Source: Succinivibrionaceae bacterium (GTDB lineage: Bacteria > Pseudomonadota > Gammaproteobacteria > Enterobacterales > Succinivibrionaceae). From it: DNA of 64,000 bases. Location: contig JAEEOK010000124.1 of assembly GCA_016284235.1 (NCBI GenBank), forward strand, positions 1-64,000. The letters are read 5' to 3'. Of the stretch, positions 20,147 to 29,665 are shown piece after piece. Numbering within the stretch: the stretch's first letter is position 1; each line of letters begins with the position of its first letter. The position numbers and the translations under genes are program-made. Under the pieces are notes generated by a model, which had not been told where the DNA came from, did not search any database, and saw nothing but the letters and a program-made list of their open reading frames with translations.

Positions 20147-21474
20147 ACAGGACAGTTCTCAGCAGGCTCGAAACCGAAGTCCGGTCGGCAGCAGCCGCAC
20201 AAACTCCGTGTGAAATAACAGTCGAAATAGCCGGCTCTTCATTTGATCCGCAGAAATTTTTTATCGGCAGCAGTCTGTTTCCCAAAATATATTTTAAAAA
20301 GAGAAATTCTGAAGAAAAGATTTATGCCATGGGCATAAAAAATTATGATCCGGATACATGCGGCATCAAACCGGCATGCATTTTCAGAGGAATGCCGTTT
20401 CCAGAAGCAGAAATGGAAAACGAATGGTCCGGTTTTCCCGGAGAAATTAATTCTTATGCCCTTATACTAATCAAAACTGCAGGGGATAAAGCGGAAATTA
20501 CCGTATGCGGCTATGCTGAAGCAGAATCCGAACGGAAAAATAATTTTAATGAAGCGCTGGATGCATTAAAGAAAAGCTGTTCCTATGCATCCGATGATTT
20601 TATTTGTGATAACAGGAAGCTGCGTGCGGACGATCTGATTTTCAACCCGGAATTTGACGGATACAAAAAAAGTTTTGATGAGCTGAAAAAATTTTTAAAT
20701 TCATCAGAGGAGCACAAGGTTGTTCTTGCCAGGCAGGTAGTCGCAGCCGCCAGTGCATCCCAGGCAGAGTTCATGAAAAGGATCATATCCTCCGGGAGCC
20801 GAGACTACGCATATATTCTTGCTCCTGACAGAAGCTGCTGCTATGCGGGTTTGTCCCCTGAATCCCTCCTTATAAAAAAAGGCAGCAGAATATTCACCGA
20901 GGCAGTTGCCGGAACAGCACGCAAAACTGATAACTTTAACGAACTTCTTGCCTGCACAAAGAACGATCATGAAAACCGGATAGTAAGCGACTGGCTTTCC
21001 CGTCATCTTTCCCCGTTTGCGAACAGAATATCCGTATCAGATCCTGTAATAATAGAATCCGGGAATCTAGTCCATATCAAGCGTTCCATAGCGGCAGAAC
21101 TGAACAGAAATACAGACGATGCTGAAATTTTAAGAGCTGTTCATCCAACTCCAGCCATGGCGGGAACCCCGCGCAGCGCGGCACTAGGGTTCATCGGAAA
21201 ATATGAAAAATTCTCAAGAGGATGGTATGCGGGAACCTTGGGGATTGAGGAAAAAAATAGTTCTGAGTACTGCGTCATGATCCGCGGGGTTCTGCTTCGA
21301 AACGAAAAATTTTATTTTTATACAGGATCCGGTCTCATAAGTTCCTCTGAAAGTGCCAGTGAATGGACTGAACTGAATTCAAAAATTCTAAGTACTGCAG
21401 ACACAATCGGAATTGCTCTTCCGGAGGACTCTGTTCTGCAGTCTGCGGAAAATCCGTCAACAGAAGGAAATTAG
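20143..21474 (+). CDS. menF: Isochorismate synthase
   Basis: Chorismate-binding motifs FTEAVAGTARK, HPTPAMAGTPRSAALGFI, WYAGTLGI; overlaps menE by 4 nt. Confidence 0.9.
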   Translation: MNRTVLSRLETEVRSAAAAQTPCEITVEIAGSSFDPQKFFIGSSLFPKIYFKKRNSEEKIYAMGIKNYDPDTCGIKPACIFRGMPFPEAEMENEWSGFPGEINSYALILIKTAGDKAEITVCGYAEAESERKNNFNEALDALKKSCSYASDDFICDNRKLRADDLIFNPEFDGYKKSFDELKKFLNSSEEHKVVLARQVVAAASASQAEFMKRIISSGSRDYAYILAPDRSCCYAGLSPESLLIKKGSRIFTEAVAGTARKTDNFNELLACTKNDHENRIVSDWLSRHLSPFANRISVSDPVIIESGNLVHIKRSIAAELNRNTDDAEILRAVHPTPAMAGTPRSAALGFIGKYEKFSRGWYAGTLGIEEKNSSEYCVMIRGVLLRNEKFYFYTGSGLISSSESASEWTELNSKILSTADTIGIALPEDSVLQSAENPSTEGN

Positions 21475-21476
21475 CT

Positions 21477-23198
21477 ATGAATATCAATAACGTCTGGGCA
21501 GAAATTCTTATTGAAGAAATGAGACAGCACGGGATTAACCATTTTTTCATAGCTCCGGGGTCCAGAAGCGCACCGCTTACCCTTGCCTGTGCCGCCAACA
21601 AGGGGGTGCAGACTCATATTCACTTTGATGAACGCGGACTTGCATACTACGCACTTGGTTATATAAAGGCATCAAAAAAACCAGCAGCAGTCATAACAAC
21701 CTCCGGCACTGCCGTTGCCAATCTTCTTCCTGCCGTAACCGAAGCATTTCTTACAAGGATACCTTTAATTCTGCTTACAGCAGACCGCCCCAGGGAACTT
21801 ATTGACTGCGGAGCCAACCAGGCGATAAGACAGGCGGAAATCTTCAAAGACTTTACAGGATATCACTCTGATCTTGCCGAACCGACCGACAGAATACATC
21901 CGAAGTATATACAGGAAACAGCTGCAAAAATAGCACAGATCGCATTAACAACAAATCTCCCGGTTCATTTAAACTGCCCGTTTGCAGAACCGCTCTACCC
22001 TGCCCAGGGCGAACCTCCTGCTTCAGAAACGATGATCTATATGCAAAGCTGTAGCAAAAGTCAGATACCGGCGGTTGAAATACTCGAAACAGTCGAAACA
22101 TCCGCTCTGAATTTAACTTCATCTCATAAAAAACTGTTTCAGAAACCGGGTATTATTCTGGCAGGATGCATTGACTCAAAAGAAAAAGCCGAAGCTGTTC
22201 TAAAACTTGCACATCACCTGAACTGGTATATATTTCCAGATCCCCAGTCGCAGCTGAGACAGTCTCCGGACACTGTAATGTATGCCGATTTTCTTCTGGA
22301 TTCGGAAGAATTTTTTAAAATGTCTGCAGGCATAGAAACCCTGCTGATTATCGGCGGACGTTTTATTTCCAAAAACTTCACCCGACTTATAAGAAGCATG
22401 GATCATTCCTGCAGGATCCTGTTAACCGAAAATGAAGACATACAGGATCCTGATCATAAGGCATCAATGATAATCAATATGAAAATCACCGATTTTGCCG
22501 AAAACATAATCAGAACGGTTGAAGGCAATCAAAAACGGGTGCCGTATCAGAAACTGCCTGTATCAGATCTGAACTCTTTTGCCGAAAGCAATATGGATCC
22601 TGATGAAGATAAAATGAATGAACCGGCTGTCATCAGATATATAAGCGGACACCTTCCAGGAGCTCTTTTTCTCGGCAACAGTCTGCCCGCCAGAATTTTC
22701 AGCAAATTTGCAGGTCCGGCGCAGTACGGAATTCCTAAAATCTATGCCAACAGAGGAGCATCCGGAATCGACGGTGTGACGGCAGCCGCCTGCGGCATTG
22801 CAGACTATGAAAAAGAACAGGTTACCCTCATTACAGGTGATACGTCGGCGCTCCATGATCTCAACAGTCTTGCTCTTGCGGCAGAAAAAAAATTATGCGT
22901 AATTATAATCAACAATGCCGGCGGAAATATTTTTGCCATGCTCCCCGGAGCCAGAGACTGCGGGTATATGGAAAAATTTTTTGCACTGAGGCACAGCTAC
23001 AGTTTCGAACATGCAGCAGCTCTTTTCAACCTTGAGTACCGCATGATCACAGAGTTAAAGCAGCTTCAGGAATGCTTCCCTCCAAAGGAAAAAACGGGAA
23101 TTGTAATAGAATGCATTATTCCGTGGAATGAGACACCGCAGATTCTTGAAAAGATGAAAAAGAAGACTGAGGGTCTGAAAATTCCGTCAGGAGCTTAA
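21477..23198 (+). CDS. menD: SEPHCHC synthase
   Basis: ThDP enzyme: FFIAPGSRSAPLTLA, FDERGLAYYALGYIKAS, ANRGASGIDGVTAAACGI, ITGDTSALHDLNSL. Confidence 0.95.
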   Translation: MNINNVWAEILIEEMRQHGINHFFIAPGSRSAPLTLACAANKGVQTHIHFDERGLAYYALGYIKASKKPAAVITTSGTAVANLLPAVTEAFLTRIPLILLTADRPRELIDCGANQAIRQAEIFKDFTGYHSDLAEPTDRIHPKYIQETAAKIAQIALTTNLPVHLNCPFAEPLYPAQGEPPASETMIYMQSCSKSQIPAVEILETVETSALNLTSSHKKLFQKPGIILAGCIDSKEKAEAVLKLAHHLNWYIFPDPQSQLRQSPDTVMYADFLLDSEEFFKMSAGIETLLIIGGRFISKNFTRLIRSMDHSCRILLTENEDIQDPDHKASMIINMKITDFAENIIRTVEGNQKRVPYQKLPVSDLNSFAESNMDPDEDKMNEPAVIRYISGHLPGALFLGNSLPARIFSKFAGPAQYGIPKIYANRGASGIDGVTAAACGIADYEKEQVTLITGDTSALHDLNSLALAAEKKLCVIIINNAGGNIFAMLPGARDCGYMEKFFALRHSYSFEHAAALFNLEYRMITELKQLQECFPPKEKTGIVIECIIPWNETPQILEKMKKKTEGLKIPSGA

Positions 23199-23235
23199 AA
23201 TTTTCATAGCATAAAAAAATTGAAAAAGAACAAAA

Positions 23236-25080
23236 TCATGCTCCGTCATACTCACCGGCACTGTTTTGTTTTTTAGAAATTATGTACTCCAGAGCCTCCT
23301 CCGGTGAGCAAGTTCTGCAGTTCTCAGGATGCACAAAAATAGAATACCTGTAAAAAACCGCCGCCGCGAGCATTTCCACTGTCGCAGGTGAATTCATTCT
23401 CTCCCCTCTCTTGCGCCGAGCCTTTGATTTACGATCATCAGTAAGACCGTATCCGGAATAAAAGGGTTCGCCGAAGCATGTTACACTGCATCCGCACATG
23501 AGAGCCTCAAAACCGGTGCCGGATGTCACCACATAGACATTTCTGAATTTAAGAAGAAGTTCAATGGAATTAACCGGCGCGGTAATAATATTTACACCGA
23601 GCTTTTTTAAATCTGGAATACTGAAATATCCGCGGCCCATTGATACCGAAACATTCGGATGCTCCTTGACATAGACATTTCCGGGCCCCGCCTTCTCAAC
23701 AGCCTCCCGCAGCATCAGCCTGAAAGACTCGGCATCAGCATTACCCTGCGGAATCGAAGCATCATTCAGAGTCTGATCTATGACAAGCACGGCATTCTGA
23801 GGTATGTTATCAGGAAGAAAATCCCCCGGCGGCGGTTCGTGAACGGAGTTATACTTAACAATCCGGGCGGACACTATGGTTTTTATCAGATTGCCAGCAC
23901 GTTCGCGAAGTTCACCGGTATACCAGTCACCGCTGTGAACCATATATTCCTCAAGCTGAGATGAGGAATCAACATTATAGTATATTCCGGTTCTGTCAAG
24001 GACCAGTCCCAGAATTTCATCATCGCTTCCTCTGTATTCTGTCGCCAGTGATCTGATAAAGCTGTCCTCAAGGGCATAGTATGCAAGTCCGCCGGTCCTG
24101 GCAAATTTTCTTGCCCGTGCCGCCGTAGGCTTATACCCCCAGCCCACAACCGCCGTATCCTCGACACAGTCAAGGAACACGCGGAGATTTCTGATCTGGG
24201 TTATGCCCCGACTGAAAAAAATGCAGTTTGCAATTCCTCCCATCCCCATACGGCGCAGCGAACAGCGGACAAGTCTTTCAATACCGTCTCTGCTGTAAAA
24301 ATCACCCTTCAGAATGATATCCTCATCAGATACTTTTTTTTCTGAAGGAAGAATTTCTCCGACTGCGGCGGAAGACATTTTTGAAAAATGTCTGAAAAAA
24401 GGCGCAAGAAGAAAACTGCCCAGAAACCGGCGTAAATAAACAAAACGGCGTTTTCCTGAACTCGGAGACGAGTCCGCCGTTCCTGATAAAAAATTTGGAG
24501 CTCCGCCCTCCCCGCAGTTTTTTTCTTCCGCACCGGTGCATACCGTATAAATCAGATTTTTTGCGGCGGGAGTATTATGAAGAAGCACTGCAGATCCCGG
24601 AAAACGGCTGCTCTCTTCAAAGATCCATATTCTGATCCCCAGGGCTTCAGACAAGTCAACCGCGGCGGCATTATAAAAATCTGAACTGCCGTGCAGAACA
24701 ATATCTGTAATATTTTTTTCCGTGACAACTTTTTCAAGATATGAAGACCAGTTCTGAGGAATGTCCCTGTACCAGAACGAATCGGTAAAACACGGGCGGT
24801 CGGCAAAATCAGATCCGCTTACATTAATAAAATAAGCGCAATAGCCGATGTTTTGAAGTCTGCATCTGAGTCTGTAAAAAAAGGAGCCTTCAGGTCCCCG
24901 GAGAAAAAGGAAACGGCGGTTACTGAATTTCAGTACTGATGAATCATATTTCGCATCCGCCGCAACAGTATCATTAATCACAAACTTCCACCAAACTAAC
25001 TCTAACACACTCCCTGCCTGGGACAGCGGCAGGAAAAAAACATGAATAAAACACCGGACCGCAGCAAAGGATTTTAGCAC
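23236..25080 (-). CDS. Capsule polysaccharide protein: KpsS-like N-terminal region joined to a KpsC-type Kdo-transferase module
   Basis: N-terminus RFLFLRGPEGSFFYRLRCRLQNIGY...ITDIVLHGSSDFYNAA...RIWIFEESSRFPG matches the KpsS-like protein at 38489; C-terminus VGWGYKPTAARARKFARTGGLAYYALEDSFIRSL...VYVKEHPN...VYVVTSGTGFEALMCGCSVTCFGEPFYSGYGLTDDR is KpsC-like. Confidence 0.82.
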   Translation of the reverse strand: MLKSFAAVRCFIHVFFLPLSQAGSVLELVWWKFVINDTVAADAKYDSSVLKFSNRRFLFLRGPEGSFFYRLRCRLQNIGYCAYFINVSGSDFADRPCFTDSFWYRDIPQNWSSYLEKVVTEKNITDIVLHGSSDFYNAAAVDLSEALGIRIWIFEESSRFPGSAVLLHNTPAAKNLIYTVCTGAEEKNCGEGGAPNFLSGTADSSPSSGKRRFVYLRRFLGSFLLAPFFRHFSKMSSAAVGEILPSEKKVSDEDIILKGDFYSRDGIERLVRCSLRRMGMGGIANCIFFSRGITQIRNLRVFLDCVEDTAVVGWGYKPTAARARKFARTGGLAYYALEDSFIRSLATEYRGSDDEILGLVLDRTGIYYNVDSSSQLEEYMVHSGDWYTGELRERAGNLIKTIVSARIVKYNSVHEPPPGDFLPDNIPQNAVLVIDQTLNDASIPQGNADAESFRLMLREAVEKAGPGNVYVKEHPNVSVSMGRGYFSIPDLKKLGVNIITAPVNSIELLLKFRNVYVVTSGTGFEALMCGCSVTCFGEPFYSGYGLTDDRKSKARRKRGERMNSPATVEMLAAAVFYRYSIFVHPENCRTCSPEEALEYIISKKQNSAGEYDGA

Positions 25081-25245
25081 AATACCGGCATTTCATAAAA
25101 ATGAAGCACTTTTCAGGCACCGGTCCGGCGGATAAAACCATGATTCAGGTAACAGCTTAGCAGAAAGAAAAGAAGACAAATGATGTTGAATTTTTTAAAA
25201 TCGTCGCCATATAAGTAAAGACAGATTTATAGATAAGAGTTGGAT

Positions 25246-27987
25246 ATGTCAGACGATAAAGATATAAAAAATCCTGAAAAGGAAGACGAAGGCAGAATTA
25301 CAGAAAATAAAGAAACAGAGGCTCCGGAGAATGCGGAAAAAACAGAGTCCGGAGATGATTCTGAAAACAGTACTGAAGAAAATGTTTCAAAACAGTCTGC
25401 AGACGAATCTGAAGAGAAAGAAAACGAAAATGATGATGAAAAAAACGATCCTTCAGATTTGCTGAGCGATGTTTTGCCTGATATTCCGGGCGTTACATCA
25501 GATATGGTACTCTCGGACTCCAGCACCATCCGTCCTGACAAGGTGTTTATTGTCCCTGTGTACGGCCGTCCGTTTCTTCCCGGACTGATTCTGCCGGTCC
25601 AGGTTGCAAACAAACCGTGGCGTTCAACCTTTGAGCAGATAATAAAAACCAAAAACAAAACTCTGGGACTGTTCTGCGTTTCTCCTGAAAATGAAAACGG
25701 AGAGGAAGTCACTGATATTGTAGATAAAGAAAAGGAACTTCTGAAAAAGATCCCTAAAACCGGTTGTCTTATCAGAATTGTACATGCAAGAATAAGTGAC
25801 AATGACATTCAGTTCATTGCTGAAGGCATTGCAAGAATTCAGATTAAGAAGTTCATAAATTCAGGCAAGCCTCCGTTCCTTGCTGAAGTTACATATCCGC
25901 AGACCACTAATGAAAGCAACGCGAGCGATGAGGACATCAAAGCCCACGCCATGTCTGTAGTGAACACTGTCAGGGAATTAATTCCTCTCAACCATATATA
26001 TTCCGATGAGATCAAGCAGTTCACCCTGAAGTTCTCTCCGAACAGACCTGCGGAGCTTGCCGACGGCGCATCGGCCATAACGACTGCATCCGGCCAGGAG
26101 CTTCAGGAGATTCTGGACACTATGGATATAGTCACCAGACTGAAGAAGTGCATCACCATTCTGCTGAAGGAGTACGAAATTGCCAAGCTGCAGAATGACA
26201 TCCGCAACAGTGTTGACGAAAAAATCCAGAAAAACCAGAGAAGCTATTTTCTCAGAGAACAGCTCAAGGTTATCCAGAAAGAACTCGGAATGAGTGAAAA
26301 GGAGGCCTTTGAGTTCGAGAACAAGGCGCTTCAGGATTTTGTTAACAAGCTTGAACAGCGCTGCAAGACTCTGAAGGTTCCTGAGCATGTCAGGGAACGA
26401 TATGACGAAGAAATATCCAAACTCAAACTTATCAATCCAAGTTCTCCTGAATACGAGGTGGTATGTTCATACCTTGACTGGATCACCCAGATCCCATGGG
26501 GTGTCGAAAAGGAGGAAAACCTGGATATCGCCCATGCGCGCAAGGTTCTTAACGAGGATCATGACGCCATTGATGATGTAAAGGATCGCATAATTGAGTT
26601 CATAGCCCTCGGTCAGAAGAAGGGATCAACCAACGGATCCATTATTCTTCTGGTGGGACCTCCGGGAGTGGGTAAAACATCGGTAGGCAAATCGGTGGCA
26701 AGGGCTCTGGACCGACCTTTCTACCGCTTCAGTGTCGGCGGTCTGCATGATGACAGCGAAATAAAGGGCCACAGAAGAACATATATCGGTGCAATGCCGG
26801 GCAAGCTTATCCAGGCTCTTAAGCAGTCAAAATGCATGAACCCGGTAATCATGCTTGATGAAATAGATAAAATCACAAACAGCGTGAGAGGCAATCCTTC
26901 GGCGGCACTGCTTGAAGCTCTGGATCCTGAACAGAACACAAACTTTCTGGATCACTACATTGATCTGAATGTGGATCTTTCAAAATGTCTGTTCATCTGC
27001 ACTGCCAACACGACGGAAACCATCCCGAGCGCTCTGCTTGATCGCATGGACAAAATTGAATTAAGCGGCTATCTGGCACAGGAAAAGCTTTCTATTGCCA
27101 AGCATCATCTTATTCCAAGACTCATGAAGGAGGCCAATCTCACAGGCAAGGAACTTAGGATCCCGGATTCCGCAGTAAAAATAATCATAGAGGACTACGC
27201 AAGAGAGGCCGGAGTAAGACATCTTGAAAAGTTGCTTGCAAAAATCATCCGCAAGGTTGTTGTCCAGATTATTGAAAATCCGCCTGAAAAGCCGGTGGTG
27301 ATAAACAGGAGCAACATCAAGGAATATCTGAAGAGTCCGCTCTTCAGAGCTGATGACGAGCTTAAGGGCGTCGGAATTGCAACAGGTCTTGCCTGGACCT
27401 CCATGGGCGGTGCCACAATTCCGATCGAAGTGGCGCTCATCAACAATTCCGGAGCCGCCATGAAGCTTACCGGCTCCCTTGGTGATGTCATGAAGGAATC
27501 AGCTGAAATCGCATACAGCTATGCAAGCGCCAGAATCGGAAAATATATGCATTCCAGAAAGAACTTTTTCGACAAGGCAAAAATTCATATGCACGTACCG
27601 GAGGGAGCAACTCCTAAAGACGGACCGTCAGCCGGCATCACCATGGCCACTGCACTGATTTCGCTTGCCATGAACAAGGCTCCAGCCAGGGGTTTCGCCA
27701 TGACAGGCGAGCTGACGCTTACCGGCAAGGTACTTGCCATAGGCGGCATTAAAGAAAAAACAATGGCGGCCAAAAGACTTGGCATCAAGAAAATCATATG
27801 TCCTAAGCAGAACGAAAATGATGTCATAGATCTGCCTGATTTCGTCAAGGAGAATGTTGAATACTTTTTTGTGGAAACCTATGACGATGTTCAGAAAATA
27901 CTTTTTCCGGAAAAAAAGTCGCCATCAAGTAAAAAGGAAGTAAGCCTGACGCCTGAAGACAGCACAGCTTCGGCAGACGCACAGTAG
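25246..27987 (+). CDS. lon: ATP-dependent protease Lon with acidic N-terminal extension
   Basis: GPPGVGKTSVGKSVARAL, GNPSAALLEALDPEQN, catalytic PKDGPSAGITMATAL, GKVLAIGGIKEKTMAAKR. The track start is TTG at 25240; ATG at 25246 is preferred. Confidence 0.95.
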   Translation: MSDDKDIKNPEKEDEGRITENKETEAPENAEKTESGDDSENSTEENVSKQSADESEEKENENDDEKNDPSDLLSDVLPDIPGVTSDMVLSDSSTIRPDKVFIVPVYGRPFLPGLILPVQVANKPWRSTFEQIIKTKNKTLGLFCVSPENENGEEVTDIVDKEKELLKKIPKTGCLIRIVHARISDNDIQFIAEGIARIQIKKFINSGKPPFLAEVTYPQTTNESNASDEDIKAHAMSVVNTVRELIPLNHIYSDEIKQFTLKFSPNRPAELADGASAITTASGQELQEILDTMDIVTRLKKCITILLKEYEIAKLQNDIRNSVDEKIQKNQRSYFLREQLKVIQKELGMSEKEAFEFENKALQDFVNKLEQRCKTLKVPEHVRERYDEEISKLKLINPSSPEYEVVCSYLDWITQIPWGVEKEENLDIAHARKVLNEDHDAIDDVKDRIIEFIALGQKKGSTNGSIILLVGPPGVGKTSVGKSVARALDRPFYRFSVGGLHDDSEIKGHRRTYIGAMPGKLIQALKQSKCMNPVIMLDEIDKITNSVRGNPSAALLEALDPEQNTNFLDHYIDLNVDLSKCLFICTANTTETIPSALLDRMDKIELSGYLAQEKLSIAKHHLIPRLMKEANLTGKELRIPDSAVKIIIEDYAREAGVRHLEKLLAKIIRKVVVQIIENPPEKPVVINRSNIKEYLKSPLFRADDELKGVGIATGLAWTSMGGATIPIEVALINNSGAAMKLTGSLGDVMKESAEIAYSYASARIGKYMHSRKNFFDKAKIHMHVPEGATPKDGPSAGITMATALISLAMNKAPARGFAMTGELTLTGKVLAIGGIKEKTMAAKRLGIKKIICPKQNENDVIDLPDFVKENVEYFFVETYDDVQKILFPEKKSPSSKKEVSLTPEDSTASADAQ

Positions 27988-28035
27988 AAAATTTTCTTCT
28001 GATCACAGGCTATACTCCTGAGATAAAAGGAACTC

Positions 28036-28074
28036 AAAAAGGCGGCGGATCAAAATACAATCCCCCGCCTTTTT
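28036..28074. terminator. Bidirectional Rho-independent terminator between convergent lon and S66 peptidase genes
   Basis: AAAAAGGCGG ... CCGCCTTTTT inverted repeat. Confidence 0.75.
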
Positions 28075-28135
28075 ATCATTCCGACGCAGGATACCGGAAC
28101 CCGAAACAAACGCGGTGAACAACAGGGGTTTAAAA

Positions 28136-29029
28136 TCAGATTCCCAGCATCCAGTCAGGTCCGCCGCAAACCGCTGCTGACGATCCGGCGATCCTGTATT
28201 CAGCTCCGATAATGACACCTTTCGAATTTACTCCGTGACCAACCTGAGATGTAACAAAAACAGGCAGATCAGACGGAAGAAAGTATCTGAAAACTGATCC
28301 GTAGGGATCAATGCCCCGCTTTTGAAGTTCAGTAAATGTTCCAAGAACAAGACCTGAAATTTTTTCAAAGGCGCCAAGCTGCGCCAGGTGGCAAATCTGG
28401 GATGCCAGCAGCTCAGGCGTTCCATGATACTGTTCAAGAAGAAGAATTTTGCCGTTCATGTCAGGCATATATGCAGTTCCGGCAAGCTTCAGGAAACAGC
28501 GGATATTGCCGCCTACCAGAATGCCGTCCATTTTTCCGCCTGCCGCCATGACGCCTGAGAGAGATGCAAAATCAGCAGATCTGGCCGGACTGAAAAACAT
28601 GGAATAAAATTCTTCGATTCTTTTACTCTCCGCCCCTGAAACCAGGTTCATAATCTGATAGAGCACTGATTTTTTTCCCGCAGCCGCATAAAGTGCATTA
28701 ATGAAGGCTGTCAGATCGCTGTATCCGAAAAACAGAAAGTCATTATCCGAAACATTCCTAAAATCAAATCCGCTGAGAACGGTATTTGCCATATCACCGC
28801 CGCTGATGTCAAAAATAAAGTCGGCGGCACCCTGCATGCATGCCGAACGAAGATCCTCAAGTCTTGCATCAAGAACCGAGAAATCAGATGCCGGATCCAT
28901 ACCCAAAGAGCGCATGGATGCGGCGGTGCAGTTCCAACCATCGAGCAGTTCCACAACCGCCGGAATTCTTTTCAGCTTTGTTTCTGAAGGAGGATCGGAA
29001 AGAGCAGACAGCAGTGCTTTAAATTTCAT
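28136..29029 (-). CDS. S66 family peptidase (LD-carboxypeptidase/MccF-like)
   Basis: FIFDISGGDMANTVL, FFGYSDLTAFINAL (Ser nucleophile), GILVGGNI, LLLEQY, GLVLGTF. Confidence 0.8.
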   Translation of the reverse strand: MKFKALLSALSDPPSETKLKRIPAVVELLDGWNCTAASMRSLGMDPASDFSVLDARLEDLRSACMQGAADFIFDISGGDMANTVLSGFDFRNVSDNDFLFFGYSDLTAFINALYAAAGKKSVLYQIMNLVSGAESKRIEEFYSMFFSPARSADFASLSGVMAAGGKMDGILVGGNIRCFLKLAGTAYMPDMNGKILLLEQYHGTPELLASQICHLAQLGAFEKISGLVLGTFTELQKRGIDPYGSVFRYFLPSDLPVFVTSQVGHGVNSKGVIIGAEYRIAGSSAAVCGGPDWMLGI

Positions 29030-29665
29030 TTAAACCTCGAAGTCACCGTATAATCTGATGAAAAAAAATAACCTTCCCTGCATAATTCATATACAGATGT
29101 CCGGCATGTTCTGCTACAGAAGAATACTTCCCGCAACGTCTGCCTCTGAAGGAACCAATCACGATCAGACTCTCTAAACCGCTGTTCGGGAATTCAGATC
29201 ACAATGCAACCCGGCAGACTGCCGCATCCGTATCTAAAAATGCACAGAAAACAGAAAATTCGATCTGCAGGCAGCCACGGCCGCGCTGAAATTCTGTACA
29301 TTTTTTAATCATTAGCTACGCAATAAACAAGTAGAGTTTCTAACATTTGACAAGTATTTTAAGCATAAGTAAAATCAAAAAATCGTATCTGATCCAGATT
29401 TCTGGATGTTTAACTTCAGAAGGAATTTTTAAAACAACAGTAAGTTAGGAAAATATCCGGCAGAAAGAGAGCAGCTGCGTTTGTTTTTTTTCTTTTTCTG
29501 GCTGCAGTTCCGACCGTGCAGAAATCAAAAAAACAGATGATTTTTAAGTTCCCGATCTGCATGATAGTCAAAACTTTAATGCTGCAGTTCCAATATATCC
29601 GTCTGAATAACAATTTCCAGCAATCAATAATTTGAATTTAAGTATTAGACACCGGGATAAAAGTT

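Noticed and set aside
28136-29029. Considered the S66 peptidase as a microcin self-immunity (MccF) gene linked to the PKS operon
   Set aside because: Opposite strand, separated by 0.6 kb; no microcin-C-like genes in the window, and LD-carboxypeptidase is the simpler reading.
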